Source of the DNA: Nonomuraea glycinis | GTDB taxonomy: Bacteria; Actinomycetota; Actinomycetes; Streptosporangiales; Streptosporangiaceae | Assembly: GCF_014646515.1 (NCBI RefSeq) | Contig: NZ_BMNK01000002.1 | Location: 455,988 to 519,987, forward strand | Direction of reading: 5' to 3' | Length of the DNA: 64,000 nt | In this document: in pieces, positions 41,268-49,191 of the stretch | Numbering within the stretch: position 1 is the first letter of the stretch | Layout: the number at the start of each line of letters is the position of its first letter | Translations under genes and position numbers: made by a program | The notes under the pieces: model-generated | What the model saw: the letters and a program-made list of their open reading frames with translations, nothing else | Databases searched by the model: none | What the model was told of the DNA's origin: nothing

Positions 41268-42053
41268 ATGAACAACATCAAGCGTAACGCCGTCCGACTG
41301 TCCCTGCTCGGCGGGTTGGCCGCCGGTCTGCTGGCCATGACGCCCGGAACGGGCAATGCCGCCGCGGGGGAGCCGACCGTGACCAGGAGCGGTGAGATCG
41401 TGACCATCACGGCGGGTTCCATCTCCAGGAGCGACAACATCACGCTCCAGGCCGTGAGCGGCCGGCTGCACGTGTTCGGGCAGGTCGTGGCACAGACAGG
41501 GGCGGGCTGCGAGCAGGTCTCCGCCAACGAGGTGAACTGCGGCACCGGTGTCACCACGGTCAACGCCACCTTGGGCGGCGGCAGCGACCGGTTCTCGTCG
41601 CTGGTGGGGATCGGCGGAACGATCAACGGGGGCGGTGGCGGGGACACCTTCCTGGCCGGGCGCGGCTTCGAGGGGACGAGCTTCACCTACGTGGGCGGAG
41701 CCGGGAGCGACACGGTCGACTACGGGTCCAGCGGCCAGCCGGTGACGGTGACCAAGGACGACCGCGCGCAGCGGGACGGCCGGTCGATCGACCGCGACGA
41801 CGTCACCAAGGACGTGGAGACCATCGTGGGCACCGTCGGGGCCGACACCCTGATCGGAAGCAGTGTCTTCGACAGGCTGATCGGTGGCGAGGGCGCCGAC
41901 ACCCTCGAAGGCCGGGGCGGCGAGGACATCCTCGACGCCGACGACCTCCAGGGCACCAAGGACGCGAAGATCGACTGTGGTGGTGAGAACGACACGGTGA
42001 TCGCCGACGCGGCGGACGCGCCGGTCGGCTGCGAGTCGATCAGCCGTCCGTAG
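41268..42053 (+). CDS. Secreted protein with RTX-like calcium-binding repeats
   Basis: This 261-residue protein has a signal peptide (RLSLLGGLAAGLLAMTPGTGNAAA). The mature part has nonapeptide-type Gly/Asp repeats: GGGSDRFSS, GGGGGDTFLAGRG, GGAGSDTVDYG, GADTLIGSSVFDRLIGGEGADTLEGRGGEDILDADDL, as in hemolysin-type calcium-binding beta rolls. The repeats are few and irregular. No enzymatic domain is seen. ATG 41268 is chosen on ribosome-site spacing; ATG 41262 is equally possible. Confidence 0.8.
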   Translation: MNNIKRNAVRLSLLGGLAAGLLAMTPGTGNAAAGEPTVTRSGEIVTITAGSISRSDNITLQAVSGRLHVFGQVVAQTGAGCEQVSANEVNCGTGVTTVNATLGGGSDRFSSLVGIGGTINGGGGGDTFLAGRGFEGTSFTYVGGAGSDTVDYGSSGQPVTVTKDDRAQRDGRSIDRDDVTKDVETIVGTVGADTLIGSSVFDRLIGGEGADTLEGRGGEDILDADDLQGTKDAKIDCGGENDTVIADAADAPVGCESISRP

Positions 42054-42064
42054 CGAAGCGGAAA

Positions 42065-42096
42065 AGCCCCCTCGCGACAGCGGCCGCGAGGGGGCT
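42065..42096 (+). terminator. Terminator between calcium-binding protein and P450
   Basis: A perfect 12-bp stem (AGCCCCCTCGCG / CGCGAGGGGGCT) with an 8-base loop, 11 bases after the stop. Confidence 0.88.
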
Positions 42097-42116
42097 CGAC
42101 GAGCGACCATGGGTAC

Positions 42117-43310
42117 GTGCATCCACACGCCTTCTATCGTGACCCCTATCCGGTCTACGCCGAGGCACGCCGGACCCGCGGGCTCACCTTCCTGCCCGAG
42201 CTGGACGCCTGGCTGGTCAGCCGGCGACAGGACGTACGCGAGGTGCTGGGTGATCCGGAGCGGTTCTCGTCGGTGAGCGCGCTGCGGCCCGATCACCTGC
42301 CGGGCAGGGCCGCGCTGGCGGAGCTGAGCAAGGGGTTCGGCGGGACGCGGACGGTGCTCAGCGCCGACGGCGACGCGCACCGGCGTCTGCGCCGCCCTCT
42401 CACCAGAGGGCTGTCCCCGGCGCGGATCGCCGCCACCATCCCGTACGTCACCGCACGGGCCGAGGCGCTCATCGGCTCGTTCGCGGGCGACGGTCAGGCC
42501 GAGTGGATGGCCGCCTACGCCGGGCCGCTGCCCGCGGACGTGATCGGCCACCTGCTCGGGCTGGATCCGGCCGACACCCCCGCCGCGATCCACGGCGCGC
42601 AGCGGGCCGAGGCGCTGGTGTTCACCGAGTTGACCGAGGCGGAGCAGGTCGAGGCCGCGCGGCAGATCGTGGCCATGCAACGCCTGCTCGACGAGTACGC
42701 CCGCGCCCGCAGGCGAGAACCGCGGGACGATCTGATCACCGAGATGGTGCGGGAGCTGGCGCCCGGCTCCGGTGACCTGGCGCCGGCCCAGCGCAAGGAG
42801 ATCGTCTCCAACGTCCAGAACCTGCTGCTGGCGGGCCACCTGACCGCGACCGCGCTGCTCGGCACGGTGCTGCTGAACCTGCTCCGGGATCGCCGCCAGT
42901 GGGAGCTGCTGGTCGAGCGGCCGGAGCTCGTCCCGGCGGCGATCGAGGAGGCGGTCAGGTTCGACGCGCCCATCCAGGGCTTCCGGCGTACGGTCACCAC
43001 CACGGTGACGTTGAGCGGCACCGAGCTGCACGAGGGCGAGGTGGTCTTCGTCTCCTTCGCCTCGGCCGGGCGCGATGCGGACGCCGGCGTACGTCCGGAC
43101 GAGTTCGACATCACCCGGCCGGCCCGTCATGTCTCCTTCGGCCACGGCCCGCACGGCTGTCCGGGCTCCCAGCTGGCCAAGGAGCAGGTGCGGATAACCC
43201 TGGAAATCCTGATCCGCGTGCTTCCTGGCCTGCGCCTGGCCCGGACCGACGTCACCATGGCGCCCACCCTCATCCACCGCGCCCCCGAGGCGCTCTTCCT
43301 CACCTGGTGA
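42117..43310 (+). CDS. Cytochrome P450 with atypical I-helix
   Basis: This 397-residue monooxygenase starts at GTG 42117. The heme loop FGHGPHGCPG near residue 345 and the ExxR pair (E278-R281) are intact. The I-helix motif, normally A-G-x-(D/E)-T, reads A-G-H-L-T (239-243). The acid that normally helps deliver protons for O2 activation is replaced by Leu and preceded by His. No ferredoxin or reductase gene is adjacent. The substrate is unknown, and a peroxygenase-like or rearrangement activity is possible. Confidence 0.92.
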   Translation: MHPHAFYRDPYPVYAEARRTRGLTFLPELDAWLVSRRQDVREVLGDPERFSSVSALRPDHLPGRAALAELSKGFGGTRTVLSADGDAHRRLRRPLTRGLSPARIAATIPYVTARAEALIGSFAGDGQAEWMAAYAGPLPADVIGHLLGLDPADTPAAIHGAQRAEALVFTELTEAEQVEAARQIVAMQRLLDEYARARRREPRDDLITEMVRELAPGSGDLAPAQRKEIVSNVQNLLLAGHLTATALLGTVLLNLLRDRRQWELLVERPELVPAAIEEAVRFDAPIQGFRRTVTTTVTLSGTELHEGEVVFVSFASAGRDADAGVRPDEFDITRPARHVSFGHGPHGCPGSQLAKEQVRITLEILIRVLPGLRLARTDVTMAPTLIHRAPEALFLTW

Positions 43311-43362
43311 CCCCGGCGTCCGGGTGAGCATGCTCGCCGTGCTGAGGGGCAGAGGGCTCGTC

Positions 43363-43509
43363 ATGAAAAAGTTCTTCAAGTTCCTGGTGGCCCGCCGGCT
43401 GGCGCGTACGCCAATCGGGCTGGCGGTTCTGGGGCTGGCCTGGCTGCAGCGGCGGCGGCGCATGCAGCGTGCGCAGCCGGAGAAAGCGGGAAGCGCTCGG
43501 CGGCGATAG
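43363..43509 (+). CDS. Small membrane protein (DUF6203-like)
   Basis: This 48-residue peptide begins MKKFFKFLVARRLARTP, continues with a short hydrophobic segment (IGLAVLGLAWL) and ends in an Arg-rich tail. Small proteins of this layout (DUF6203) are common in Streptosporangiales. GAGGGG lies upstream of ATG 43363; an in-frame ATG at 43330 is an alternative. Role unknown. Confidence 0.6.
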   Translation: MKKFFKFLVARRLARTPIGLAVLGLAWLQRRRRMQRAQPEKAGSARRR

Positions 43510-43556
43510 ATCACGAAATTCCGGATAAAGAGTGACATTTTGGCGAGCGCACCCCT

Positions 43557-44306
43557 ATGTTCAACCGCATGATCATTCGCGCATGCGCGGTCGCCGCCGC
43601 CGGTTTAGTGCTCCTGTCCGGTACGGCGCACGCCTACCCCGTCAAGGGCGCCGCCGAGCTGACCCACAACGAGATCTACAAGAAGGGCAAGCTCCCCAAG
43701 ACCACGTGCAAGCTGGTCAAGGGCACGACCAGGGCGTCAACGACGAAGTACATCAACGATCTCGTCACCTGCCTGAGCAAGACATGGAAGTCGCCGGTCC
43801 CCGACCTCCAGCCAGTGCAGGTGGGGTTCGTGGAGACGAAGGAGAAGCGAACCTGCAACTGGCGCCGGGAGGTCAAGGGATCATTCGCCGAGCAGTGCCT
43901 GAGTTTCATCCGGGTACGGGTGGCCGCCGATTGGATCAAGGACAAGGACGACTCGAAGGTGTTCGCCGCGGTCACGGACGCGTGGAGCGGAATCGTGCAG
44001 GTCCAGACCGGTATCGGCCTGGCCTGGCAGGCACTGCCGAACGGAGGCGAGCAGCCCGAGATCGACGAGCAGCTCCGCCGGCTCCAGCTCCAGGCCGACT
44101 GCTTCACCGCCGCCTCCTACAAGAGCTTCGGCCGTACGGTCAAGAACTGGAAGTCCGTCTTCGAGGGTCAGGACCCGCCGGAGTTCCACAAGCTGAAGGG
44201 GGAGGGCAAGCCCGCCAACCGCCTCGGCTGGTCCAAGAAGGGCTATCAGGCGGGTGGCCCGAGCGTGTGCAACACCTGGAAGGCGCCCTCATCCAAGGTC
44301 GCCTGA
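43557..44306 (+). CDS. Secreted pseudo-metallopeptidase (neutral zinc metallopeptidase YpfJ-like, active site lost)
   Basis: This 249-residue protein has a signal peptide (cleavage near AHA-YP) and six cysteines. It aligns by eye with secreted actinobacterial relatives of YpfJ: the N-terminal IYKKGKLPKTTC...YINDLVTCLSKTW, the helix VQVQTGIGLAW that follows the zinc site, and LQLQADCFTA. The helix that should read H-E-x-G-H reads D-A-W-S-G (141-145), and the third ligand Glu before LQADC is Gln. All zinc ligands are therefore missing. Likely a binding or regulatory protein. Confidence 0.75.
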   Translation: MFNRMIIRACAVAAAGLVLLSGTAHAYPVKGAAELTHNEIYKKGKLPKTTCKLVKGTTRASTTKYINDLVTCLSKTWKSPVPDLQPVQVGFVETKEKRTCNWRREVKGSFAEQCLSFIRVRVAADWIKDKDDSKVFAAVTDAWSGIVQVQTGIGLAWQALPNGGEQPEIDEQLRRLQLQADCFTAASYKSFGRTVKNWKSVFEGQDPPEFHKLKGEGKPANRLGWSKKGYQAGGPSVCNTWKAPSSKVA

Positions 44307-44349
44307 GGCCCTCGACGGATCGCCTGCCCGCGTGCCACGCTGACAAGCC

Positions 44350-44874
44350 ATGAGGTACGTCTTAGCGGCTCTCGGACTCCTGCTCGTGGCCGCCTGCGGG
44401 ACGGGCGGGACGGGTAGCGCACCGGTCAACGCCGCCGATGTCAGGTTCGTGCAGATGATGGTGCAGCACCACCGGCAGGGCATCGAGATCGCCAAGGTGG
44501 GCGCGGCCAGGGCGGTCACCCCCGAGCTCAAGACGTTGTCGGCGGCCATCGCCAGCACCCAGCAGACCGAGGTCGAGATGATGCTGCGCTGGCTGCACTC
44601 CTGGGAGCAGCCGCTCACCCCGCCGGACGGCGCGCACGATCATCATGGCGGGCTGCCGGACATCGACCAGAAGCGGATCGCCGAGCTCAAGCGGTCCCCG
44701 AGCCTGGAATCCGACCTGCTGACCCTGCTGATCACGCACCAGGACGGCGCCGTCCAGATGGCCGCGGACGAGGTTCGCGACGGGGTGGCGCCGGCCGTCA
44801 CCCAGTGGGCCGCGCAGGTGCAGGAGTCGCGCCGGGCGCAGATCGAGCGGCTGCGGGACCTGCTCGGCCGGTGA
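44350..44874 (+). CDS. DUF305 lipoprotein
   Basis: This 174-residue lipoprotein has lipobox LVAACG at residue 16. Two DUF305 units each carry a His-containing helix: FVQMMVQHHRQGIEIAKV and LLITHQDGAVQMAADEV, with an additional His/Met-rich loop (DGAHDHHGG, MMLRWLH). DUF305 is a ferritin-like four-helix fold, often near copper or metal genes. Its 3' end overlaps the end of the convergent lipoprotein gene by 77 bases. Confidence 0.88.
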   Translation: MRYVLAALGLLLVAACGTGGTGSAPVNAADVRFVQMMVQHHRQGIEIAKVGAARAVTPELKTLSAAIASTQQTEVEMMLRWLHSWEQPLTPPDGAHDHHGGLPDIDQKRIAELKRSPSLESDLLTLLITHQDGAVQMAADEVRDGVAPAVTQWAAQVQESRRAQIERLRDLLGR

Positions 44875-45781
44875 GCCCTTTGCGCCCCAGCAGGGTGGTG
44901 GCTCTGTCGAGCCGTTCGCCCAGGTTGTCGCGCAGGTCGGCGAAGCGTTCGGAGTGCTTGAGCACGATCTTCCGCTGCTGCTCGGCGTCCGCGGTGAACC
45001 AGGCGGCCACCAGGCCGGACGACCACTTGCACGAGGTGTCCGCGACCGCGACCCGCTTCTCCTCGGCGGTGATCTCGGTGCCCTCCAGGTTCCAGCGGGG
45101 GTCGGCGATGGCCGCCTCCGGCGAGGGATAGGAGTGGCCGGCGGCCTTCATGCACGTCGTCCACTTGACCACGGCCCGCCGCACCGCCACCCGCTTGGCG
45201 GCTCGCTCCAGGGTGCGCGCGTCCTGCAGCGCCAGCCACTGCCAGTCGGCCGCCGGCGCGCTGCGGGCCAGGACCTCCGGCGCCCGGTCCAGGCAACCGG
45301 GCCGGCCCTGCTTGCCGTACAGGTGCCGGCTCGCGGTCAGGCCCAGCTTGTCCGCCCACCGCGACGACCCGGACGACCCGGACGGCGAGGTCCGCGAGGC
45401 CAGGTGGTAGCCGAAGCGGGCCGCCTGCGCCGGGTCCACCACGCCGTAGCGGCGGGTGTTGCCGGGGTCGGCGGCGGCGATGGCCTCCTGGTCCGTGCCC
45501 GGTGGGTGCACGGTGATGCCGTACCGGCGCATGCACCGTACGATCAGCAGGTTGTGGGCGTTGCCCAGGAGCGCCCGCTGGGCGGGCGTGGGCTTGTAGG
45601 CGTCGAACGGCAGCTTCAGATCCGCCACCCCGCTGACTCCGGGGGTGGTTGCGGGCGCCCGTGGTGGCTGCGCGCAGGCCGTAACCGCCACGAGGAGGGC
45701 GCCGAGCACGAGCGGCGGTCTGGCGTGGCGGCCGGTTTCCGGTGAAGCCCGGAAACCGGCGCTGCTCCGGGTCAGCGGCAC
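44798..45781 (-). CDS. Hypothetical lipoprotein
   Basis: This 327-residue protein has lipobox VTAC near residue 34. The mature region is helical, with four further Cys (IVRCMRRYG, GCLDRAPEV, WTTCMKAAGH, DTSCKWSS) and conserved-looking WTTCMKAAGHSYPSPEAAIADPRW, a pattern seen in uncharacterised actinobacterial lipoproteins. The C-terminus is an Ala/Pro/Arg tail running under the DUF305 gene. GTG 45781 overlaps the end of the protease-inhibitor gene; the exact start is uncertain. Confidence 0.7.
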   Translation of the reverse strand: MPLTRSSAGFRASPETGRHARPPLVLGALLVAVTACAQPPRAPATTPGVSGVADLKLPFDAYKPTPAQRALLGNAHNLLIVRCMRRYGITVHPPGTDQEAIAAADPGNTRRYGVVDPAQAARFGYHLASRTSPSGSSGSSRWADKLGLTASRHLYGKQGRPGCLDRAPEVLARSAPAADWQWLALQDARTLERAAKRVAVRRAVVKWTTCMKAAGHSYPSPEAAIADPRWNLEGTEITAEEKRVAVADTSCKWSSGLVAAWFTADAEQQRKIVLKHSERFADLRDNLGERLDRATTLLGRKGLTGRAGPAAARSAPGATPAPARPTG

Positions 45782-46191
45782 CAGATGTCGATGGAGCTGG
45801 TGCGGTTGTTGCCGACGGCGTTGTTGGCCAGGAAGCCGTCGTTGGAGTCGTGGAGGAAGGTGCTGTGCGCGCCGGTGAAGTACGCGTGCTGCCACAGCGT
45901 GATCGGGCAGCCGATGCGGTTCCTGACCGAGCTGGTCTCGTTGTTCATGCTGTGCCAGGAGTTGCTGTAGTCCCAGGCGAGCCAGTTGTCGTCGGACAGG
46001 TCGGTGTCGTCCTGGACGAAGTCGCGCCAGTGGTCGGTCTGGCCGCGGTTGTAGTCGAAGCCGGCGTACAGGCAGACGCGGCCGCCGTAGCAGGTGGAGC
46101 GGGGGCTGGCGGTCGCGGTGGGGACCGGGGCGACCAGGGTGAACAAGGCCGCCGCCGCGATGGCGCCGGCGACTCGGGTGGACAGCCTCAC
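45772..46191 (-). CDS. Secreted peptidase inhibitor, family I36-like
   Basis: This 139-residue protein starts at GTG 46191 with AGGAG seven bases upstream and has a signal peptide (cleavage near ATA-SP). The mature about 100 residues (CYGGRVCLYAGFDYNRG..., SVRNRIGCPITLWQHAYFTGAHSTFLHDSN, LANNAVGNNRTSSIDIWC) are a beta-gamma-crystallin-type domain as in the Streptomyces metalloprotease inhibitor group (I36). It is probably secreted and disulfide-bonded. The target protease is unknown. Confidence 0.82.
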   Translation of the reverse strand: MRLSTRVAGAIAAAALFTLVAPVPTATASPRSTCYGGRVCLYAGFDYNRGQTDHWRDFVQDDTDLSDDNWLAWDYSNSWHSMNNETSSVRNRIGCPITLWQHAYFTGAHSTFLHDSNDGFLANNAVGNNRTSSIDIWCR

Positions 46192-46355
46192 AGGGGATCT
46201 CCTTGAGTGATGAGTTGTGAGAACGCCCCGTAACCTAGCGTGGTTTTTCGCATGCTGAGAGTCATGACGCGCTGTCTTGGGTAAAGGGCCGCCGAGGCCC
46301 GATGGCGTAAAGCGCAATGGTCGTGTCATTGACGCCACGACACGTCCTGACCAGC

Positions 46356-47348
46356 ATGAAGGGTATGAAACGGCGGATCGTGATCGTGCTCTACGAGGGC
46401 TTCCAGCTCCTCGACATGACAGGGCCGGCCGACGTGTTCGCCGCGGCGACGGTGCTGACCGGGCAGGACGGCTACCAGGTCGAGGTGGGCGCGGCCAAGG
46501 CCGGCGCGGTCCCCGCCGCCCACCACGGGATCGAGGTCGTGGCCCAGGCGGCGTTGAACGAGATCCACGGGCCGATCGACACCCTGCTGGTGGTCGGCGG
46601 CCCGACCACGATGACGCAGGCGCGCGACCCGGAGCTGACAGCGCAGGTCGTCCGCCTGTCGCGGGTGGCCCGCCGGACCACGTCGGTCTGCAGCGGCGCG
46701 TTCGTCCTGGCCGCGGCCGGGCTGCTCGACGGCAGGCGGGCCACCACCCACTGGCTGCTCACCGGCTGGCTGGGCGCCTGCTACCCGGACGTCATGGTGG
46801 AGCCTGACGCCATCTACACCAGGGACGGCGAGGTGTGGACCTCCGCCGGGGTCAGCGCCGGCATGGATCTGGCCCTGGCGTTGGTGGCCGACGACCACGG
46901 GCACGAGGTGGCCAGGCAGGTCGCCTGCGGGCTGGTCGTCTACCTGCACCGGCCGGGTGGGCAGAGCCAGTTCAGCATGCCGATGAGCGTCATCAGGCCG
47001 CGCAGCGAGCCGCTGCGCGACCTCCAGGCGTTCATCGACGCCAACCCGGCCGAGGACCTGAGCGTGCCAGCCCTGGCCCGCCGCGCCGGCCTGAGCGAGC
47101 GCCATTTCTCTCGCGTCTTCACCGAACAGACCGGCCTGTCACCGGGCCGGTACGTCGAGCGCAGCCGTGCCGACACCGCCAGGCGGCTGCTCGAAGTCAC
47201 CGACCACGCACTCGACAGGGTGGCCAGGGAGTCGGGACTGGGCAGGCCGGAGACCCTCTACCGGGTCTCCGCCGCCATCTGCGCGTATCCCCCGGCGACT
47301 ACCGCCGCCGGTTCCACTCGAAGGAGACCTGACCCATGCACGCCGTGA
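46356..47348 (+). CDS. DJ-1/PfpI-AraC (GlxA-type) regulator with probable C-terminal frameshift
   Basis: Residues about 5-190 form a DJ-1/PfpI ligand domain (RIVIVLYEGFQLLDMTGPADVF, RTTSVCSGAFVLAAAGLLDGRRATTHW). Residues about 225-325 form an AraC HTH pair (LARRAGLSERHFSRVFTEQTGLSPGRYVERSRADTARRLLE). After ETLYR (near 47265) the frame leaves the family pattern. The expected ending RRHLRVSPGDYRRRFHSKE is present one frame over and would stop at 47332, four bases before the next gene. A one-base deletion explains this. Either the protein has an altered tail or the base is a sequencing error. The start is uncertain (46356 or 46365). Confidence 0.82.
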   Translation: MKGMKRRIVIVLYEGFQLLDMTGPADVFAAATVLTGQDGYQVEVGAAKAGAVPAAHHGIEVVAQAALNEIHGPIDTLLVVGGPTTMTQARDPELTAQVVRLSRVARRTTSVCSGAFVLAAAGLLDGRRATTHWLLTGWLGACYPDVMVEPDAIYTRDGEVWTSAGVSAGMDLALALVADDHGHEVARQVACGLVVYLHRPGGQSQFSMPMSVIRPRSEPLRDLQAFIDANPAEDLSVPALARRAGLSERHFSRVFTEQTGLSPGRYVERSRADTARRLLEVTDHALDRVARESGLGRPETLYRVSAAICAYPPATTAAGSTRRRPDPCTP

Positions 47349-47959
47349 TCCCCCTCTACAACGGTTTCACCGGGCTGGACGCCATCGGCCCGTACACCGT
47401 GCTGGCCTTCGCCCCCGGCTGGCAGGTCACCTTCGTGGCCGCCGAGCCGGGGCCGGTGACCGACGACCAGGGCAGCCTCACCATCGAGGCCACCGCGAGC
47501 TACGCCGACGTGCCGAGTCCCGACGTGATCGTCGTGCCCGGCGGGATGGGCACCATGGAGGCGCTCTCCGACCAGGCCCTCGTCCGCTGGATCGGCGAGG
47601 CACACGAGCACACCCGCTGGACGACCTCCGTCTGCTCCGGCGCGTTCCTGCTGGGCGCGGCCGGGCTGCTGAAGGGGCGCCGGGCGACCAGCCACTGGGC
47701 GGCGGTCGACGAGCTGTCGGGGATGGGCGCGGAGCCGGTGCACGAGCGGGTGGTCGTGGACGGCAAGATCGTGACCGCCGCCGGAGTCTCGGCCGGCATC
47801 GACATGGCGCTGACACTGCTGGCCAAGGCCAGCGGCCAGGACACCGCCGAGGCCGTACAACTGCTCATCGAGTACGACCCGCAGCCGCCGTTCGACGCCG
47901 GCTCGCCGCTGACGGCCTCGGCGGACCTGCGCGCACGGGCGGTGAGCCTGCTCGGGTGA
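47336..47959 (+). CDS. DJ-1/PfpI family protein (isonitrile hydratase-like)
   Basis: This 207-residue cytoplasmic protein has the nucleophile-elbow Cys in TTSVCSGAFLLGAAGLLKG, the upstream Glu region, and a C-terminal VTAAGVSAGIDMALTLLA. This is the subgroup of DJ-1 proteins that includes isonitrile hydratase and cyclohexyl-isocyanide hydratase. It directly follows the related GlxA-type regulator, so the regulator probably controls it. The true substrate is unknown. Confidence 0.88.
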   Translation: MHAVIPLYNGFTGLDAIGPYTVLAFAPGWQVTFVAAEPGPVTDDQGSLTIEATASYADVPSPDVIVVPGGMGTMEALSDQALVRWIGEAHEHTRWTTSVCSGAFLLGAAGLLKGRRATSHWAAVDELSGMGAEPVHERVVVDGKIVTAAGVSAGIDMALTLLAKASGQDTAEAVQLLIEYDPQPPFDAGSPLTASADLRARAVSLLG

Positions 47960-48032
47960 GGTACGGCCAGCATCTTCCCCCGGGTCGGTAAAGGCCACGA
48001 CGTCGGTGCGGCGTGATCGCGTATGAAGGAGG

Positions 48033-48683
48033 ATGCCCTTCGCGACGTCACGACTGACGACGGCGCTGGTCCTGCTCACGGGCGTCACCGGCGTGGTCGA
48101 GGCGGTCAGCTACCTCGGCCTCGACCGTGTCTTCGCGGCGGTCATGACGGGCAACGTGCTGTTCGTCGGCTTCGGGCTGGTCGACCGCTCGATCCCGGTC
48201 GCCGGCTCGGCCGTGGCGCTGGTGGCCTTCGTGCTCGGCGCGCTGGCCGGGCACCGGGTCAACGGCGCGCTGAGCCGCAGGCGGCCGGAGCGCTGGCTGA
48301 CGTACGCGGTGTGCGGCGAGGGCGCCCTGCTCCTGGTGGCGGCGCTGCTCGCCCTCGGCCTCCCCAGCCACCCCGCCGAGCTGACGCCGCACCGCCTGGC
48401 CGTCATCGTCGTGCTCGCGGCGGCGATGGGATCACGCAACGTCACCATTCTGCGGGTGGCCGCGCCTGACCTGCCCACCACGGTGTTGACGCGGGCGCTG
48501 GCGGGCACCTTCATGCTGCCGTCGCAGGGGAGGATCGGGCGTCGCGTCGCCTCTGTCGTCGCGATGTTCGCCGGCGCGCTGACGGGCGCGTTCCTGCTGT
48601 CCTGGCATCCCGCGGTGGCCCTGGCGGCCGCCGCCCTGCTGGAGATCGTCGCGGGCGTCCTCTGCCCCCGTACGAAACCGTGA
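48033..48683 (+). CDS. DUF1275 (YoaK-type) membrane protein
   Basis: This 216-residue protein has about six helices. Family marks are GVVEAVSYLGLDRVFAAVMTGNVLFVGFGL near the start and AAMGSRNVTILRVAAPDLPTTVLTRALAG in the middle. Function of the family is unknown. The ATG at 48033 directly abuts AAGGAGG, and an in-frame stop at 48024 rules out earlier starts, so translation may be inefficient or leader-dependent. Confidence 0.88.
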   Translation: MPFATSRLTTALVLLTGVTGVVEAVSYLGLDRVFAAVMTGNVLFVGFGLVDRSIPVAGSAVALVAFVLGALAGHRVNGALSRRRPERWLTYAVCGEGALLLVAALLALGLPSHPAELTPHRLAVIVVLAAAMGSRNVTILRVAAPDLPTTVLTRALAGTFMLPSQGRIGRRVASVVAMFAGALTGAFLLSWHPAVALAAAALLEIVAGVLCPRTKP

Positions 48684-48726
48684 TCCCGCCCTTCCGCACT
48701 CACCCGCCCGCCCGCCCATGAAACCC

Positions 48727-49191
48727 TCAGTACGGCCTCATCTGGTCCAGCACCTTGTGAGCCAGTGATACGAACTCCTGTGCCTTGACCAGATCCCGCC
48801 GAACGTCATCAGGAGTGATCCCAGGAGCGTTCGGCAGCGGGTATTCGGCGCTGTTGCGCCGGCGACGCATCCGGTCGAACGGACGAAGCGACTGCCCAAG
48901 GGGAGGGTCGAGTTGGGCCGTGACCGCATCCAGCACTGCGAGGTGACCGCCCCTGCTGGTGGCTCGCAACCCTTGGTTCTCCAGGATTGAGGCGAGCGAC
49001 TTTCTGGAGGCGTCGTAGAGAAGCTGGTAAGCGCCTGTGGGATCTGTCTCGCAGCCGCTGTGGGCGAGTTCGATGTGCTGGCGGGCCTGGGACAGCAGGG
49101 TGTCGGCATGCTGCCGGTTCGCCGGTACGCGTTCCAACTGCCCCGACGACAGCATCGCGTCTATTCGGTCGCGTCCTTGCATCCATCTCAT
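48727..49191 (-). CDS. HEPN-domain protein (toxin side of an MNT-HEPN pair)
   Basis: This 154-residue all-helical protein has HEPN features: a first helix HADTLLSQARQHIELAHSG, the conserved A-Y-Q-L-L-Y-D-A-S-R-K, and a basic motif RRRRNSAEY (109-117) followed by a C-terminal helix. The classic R-x4-6-H of active HEPN RNases is replaced by R-N-x-x-E-Y. The ATG overlaps the stop of the nucleotidyltransferase gene (ATGA). In related systems the MNT partner adds AMP to the HEPN protein to silence it. Confidence 0.8.
   Translation of the reverse strand: MRWMQGRDRIDAMLSSGQLERVPANRQHADTLLSQARQHIELAHSGCETDPTGAYQLLYDASRKSLASILENQGLRATSRGGHLAVLDAVTAQLDPPLGQSLRPFDRMRRRRNSAEYPLPNAPGITPDDVRRDLVKAQEFVSLAHKVLDQMRPY

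Noticed and set aside
41199..43538. Long minus-strand frame (about 780 residues) antisense to the RTX-like and P450 genes
   Set aside because: Its composition is that of a GC-driven shadow frame, and both plus-strand genes have clear motifs and terminators.
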